Source: Pseudomonadota bacterium (lineage in GTDB: Bacteria > Pseudomonadota > Gammaproteobacteria > Xanthomonadales > Xanthomonadaceae). From it: DNA of 9,282 nt. The stretch is from contig JAEXNZ010000337.1 in the NCBI GenBank assembly GCA_023439425.1, positions 1 to 9,282 of the forward strand, written 5' to 3'. Below are positions 7,556 through 9,282 of the stretch, in pieces. The stretch's first letter is position 1. Every line of letters begins with the position of its first letter. Both the position numbers and the translations under genes were made by a program. The notes under the pieces are model-generated. The model had not been told where the DNA came from and searched no databases. It saw only the letters and a program-made list of their open reading frames with translations.

Positions 7556-9282
7556 ATGCTCGACCGAAGTCAGGAACTGGAGCGGATCGCGCTGATTGAA
7601 GCGCTCAATGTGCTCGACCCCGCGCTGGGTCGTGCATTGGACCCCATCACCGAACTGGCGGCTTTTACCTTTGACGTACCGATCGCGCTGATCTCGATTG
7701 TGGACAGCGAGGCCCAGCATTCGATCTCACGGGTGGGGCTGGATTCGTTTGTCCGGGTGGAACGCCAATGGTCCATCTGTGCCTGCGCGATCGAGTCGCA
7801 CGCCGTGCTGCAGGTGGAAGACCTCAGCCTCGATCCACGCTTCGCGACCAATCCGGCGGTGACCGGCCCCGACCATCTGCGCTTCTATGCCGGTGCGCCG
7901 CTGGTCACCCGCAGTGGTATCGCACTGGGTGCCTTGTGCCTGATTGATCGTCAACCGCGGGTGCTGGGCGAAGACGAGATCCGTCAGCTGCAGACGCTGG
8001 CCCGGCTGGTGGTCAATCAGATGGAACTGCGGATGTCGGTAGGCCGGCGCGACGCCGTGAGCGGACTGCCCAACCGCCAGCAGTTCCAGTCCGACCTGGG
8101 CGTACTCGGCCGGCAGGATGGCGGCCACCACTACACCGGCGTGCTGCTGGACGTCTTCGATCTGCAGAGCACCACCGACGCCGGCCAGGTGCTGGGCCTG
8201 AAGCCGGTGGAGTCACTGCTGCGCCAGGCCTCACTGCGGGTGCAGGACATGATCGGCGAGATCGCACAGGTCTATCACGTGGCCGCGACCCGCTTCGGCT
8301 TCGTGCTGCGCGACCATAGCCACGAGCAGGTGGAAGAACTGCTGGACCGGCTGCGCGAGCGCATGCGCCGGCCGCTGATGGTGGGCAGCATTCCGATGTC
8401 GCCGCAGTTCCACGCCGGCGTCTGCGCCTTCCGGCCCGAGCCGGACCAGACCGCCGACCTGCTGCGCAAATGCCTGGTTGCCATGCACCACGCGCTGCAG
8501 ACCGATGCCTGCGTGTGCTGGTACTCCAAGGACCGCGACGAGTATCTGCGGCGACGTTACCGGCTGGCGTCGGACGCAGGCCGCGGGCTTAGCCAGGACC
8601 AGTTCACCCTGGTCTACCAGCCGCGCTTCGACCTGTCCGACGGGCTGCCGGTATCGGCCGAAGCACTGCTGCGCTGGACCCACCCTTCGCTCGGCCCGGT
8701 CAGCCCGGCGGAATTCATTCCAGTCCTGGAATGCACCGCTCTCATGCCCACACTGAGCCGCTGGGTGGTGGAACAGGCGGTGCAGCAGGCAGCCCGCTGG
8801 CAGGCGCTGCTGCCCGGCTTTGCCGTTTCGCTGAATCTGTCACCTCGCGACTTCGACGACGAGCACTTGTGGCAGCGCATGGCCGAGCGCCTGCAGATGT
8901 ATGGTCTGCCGGCATCATTGATTGAAGTGGAGATCACTGAAGGCCAGTGGCTGCACAGCCATCCCGCCGCCCTGCCCCAGCTGCGCGCGATGGCAGCGGC
9001 CGGGGTGCGGGTGGCCATTGATGACTTCGGCAGTGGCTACAGTAATTTTGGCTATCTGGCCGAGGTGCCGATCAGCCATATCAAGATCGACCGCAGCCTG
9101 ATCACCGGGTTGGCCGATTCGCGTACCGCGCGGCTGAAGGTGGATGCCATCATCCGGTTGGCCGAGCAGCTGGGCTACCGCACGGTGGCCGAGGGCGTGG
9201 AGCACGAAGCCGAGCTGGAGTTGCTGCGCGCCTGGGGCTGCGATGAAGCGCAGGGCTTCCACCTGGCCCGGCCCATGCGTGC
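7556..9282 (+). CDS. GAF / degenerate GGDEF / EAL protein, predicted c-di-GMP phosphodiesterase (runs off right edge)
   Basis: 575 codons are visible and the frame is still open at the window end. Residues about 15-157 form a GAF domain (VEDLSLDPRF and RFYAGAPL motifs, then LGALCLID). A GGDEF-type domain starts at DAVSGLPNR (166-174), but its signature is AATRF (243-247) instead of GGDEF and there is no RxxD inhibitory site, so cyclase activity is not expected. The EAL domain starts at about 340 and keeps E369 (EAL), N427, E459, D489-D490, K510, E546, Q566 and loop-6 E462. Their spacing equals that of the Pseudomonas RocR residues E175, N233, E265, D295-D296, K316, E352, Q372 and E268. It should hydrolyse c-di-GMP to pGpG in the cytoplasm, perhaps gated by a GAF ligand. 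The ATG at 7556 is the only ATG after an in-frame stop at 7523. Only a few C-terminal residues of the EAL domain, plus any further domain, are missing. Confidence 0.9.
   Translation, partial: MLDRSQELERIALIEALNVLDPALGRALDPITELAAFTFDVPIALISIVDSEAQHSISRVGLDSFVRVERQWSICACAIESHAVLQVEDLSLDPRFATNPAVTGPDHLRFYAGAPLVTRSGIALGALCLIDRQPRVLGEDEIRQLQTLARLVVNQMELRMSVGRRDAVSGLPNRQQFQSDLGVLGRQDGGHHYTGVLLDVFDLQSTTDAGQVLGLKPVESLLRQASLRVQDMIGEIAQVYHVAATRFGFVLRDHSHEQVEELLDRLRERMRRPLMVGSIPMSPQFHAGVCAFRPEPDQTADLLRKCLVAMHHALQTDACVCWYSKDRDEYLRRRYRLASDAGRGLSQDQFTLVYQPRFDLSDGLPVSAEALLRWTHPSLGPVSPAEFIPVLECTALMPTLSRWVVEQAVQQAARWQALLPGFAVSLNLSPRDFDDEHLWQRMAERLQMYGLPASLIEVEITEGQWLHSHPAALPQLRAMAAAGVRVAIDDFGSGYSNFGYLAEVPISHIKIDRSLITGLADSRTARLKVDAIIRLAEQLGYRTVAEGVEHEAELELLRAWGCDEAQGFHLARPMR

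Overview
The window is G+C-rich DNA, roughly two thirds G+C by eye, densely packed with genes on both strands. The protein sequences (TadA, an E. coli-type MntR, and the first residues of oligoribonuclease) look gammaproteobacterial. The style and gene content suggest the Xanthomonadaceae, near Stenotrophomonas or Xanthomonas. That placement is an inference from remembered families, not from a search.

Region 1 (1-1086, minus strand) holds housekeeping genes in the order mntR, tadA, orn. mntR is a manganese-sensing repressor, tadA is the tRNA adenosine deaminase, and only the first 16 codons of orn lie inside the window.

Region 2 (1169-6787, minus strand) is the most distinctive part. Four genes are chained by three consecutive 4-base ATGA stop/start overlaps. 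In order of transcription they are a 1031-residue membrane hybrid histidine kinase (four predicted membrane helices, a GAF-like region, a long heptad coiled coil, a kinase core and three receiver domains), a CheR-type methyltransferase, a CheB-type methylesterase with no receiver domain, and a soluble receiver-histidine kinase. The window contains no chemoreceptor, CheA or CheW. The arrangement suggests that CheR/CheB chemistry may act on the hybrid kinase itself, with the coiled coil the obvious candidate substrate. This is a hypothesis.

Region 3 (6788-7080) is an A+T-richer divergent intergenic region with a candidate plus-strand promoter, a 10-bp palindrome and a widely spaced perfect 10-bp inverted repeat.

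Region 4 (7081-9282, plus strand) carries a single-domain response regulator. After a structured 103-base spacer comes a GAF / degenerate GGDEF / EAL protein that runs off the right edge. Its GGDEF signature is destroyed (AATRF), while every expected EAL catalytic residue is present at the expected spacing, so it is predicted to be a c-di-GMP phosphodiesterase. Taken together, regions 2 to 4 look like a signalling locus: a multi-domain kinase with its own methylation enzymes on one side, and a receiver plus a c-di-GMP hydrolase on the other. The functional link between the two sides is inferred only from proximity and divergent orientation.
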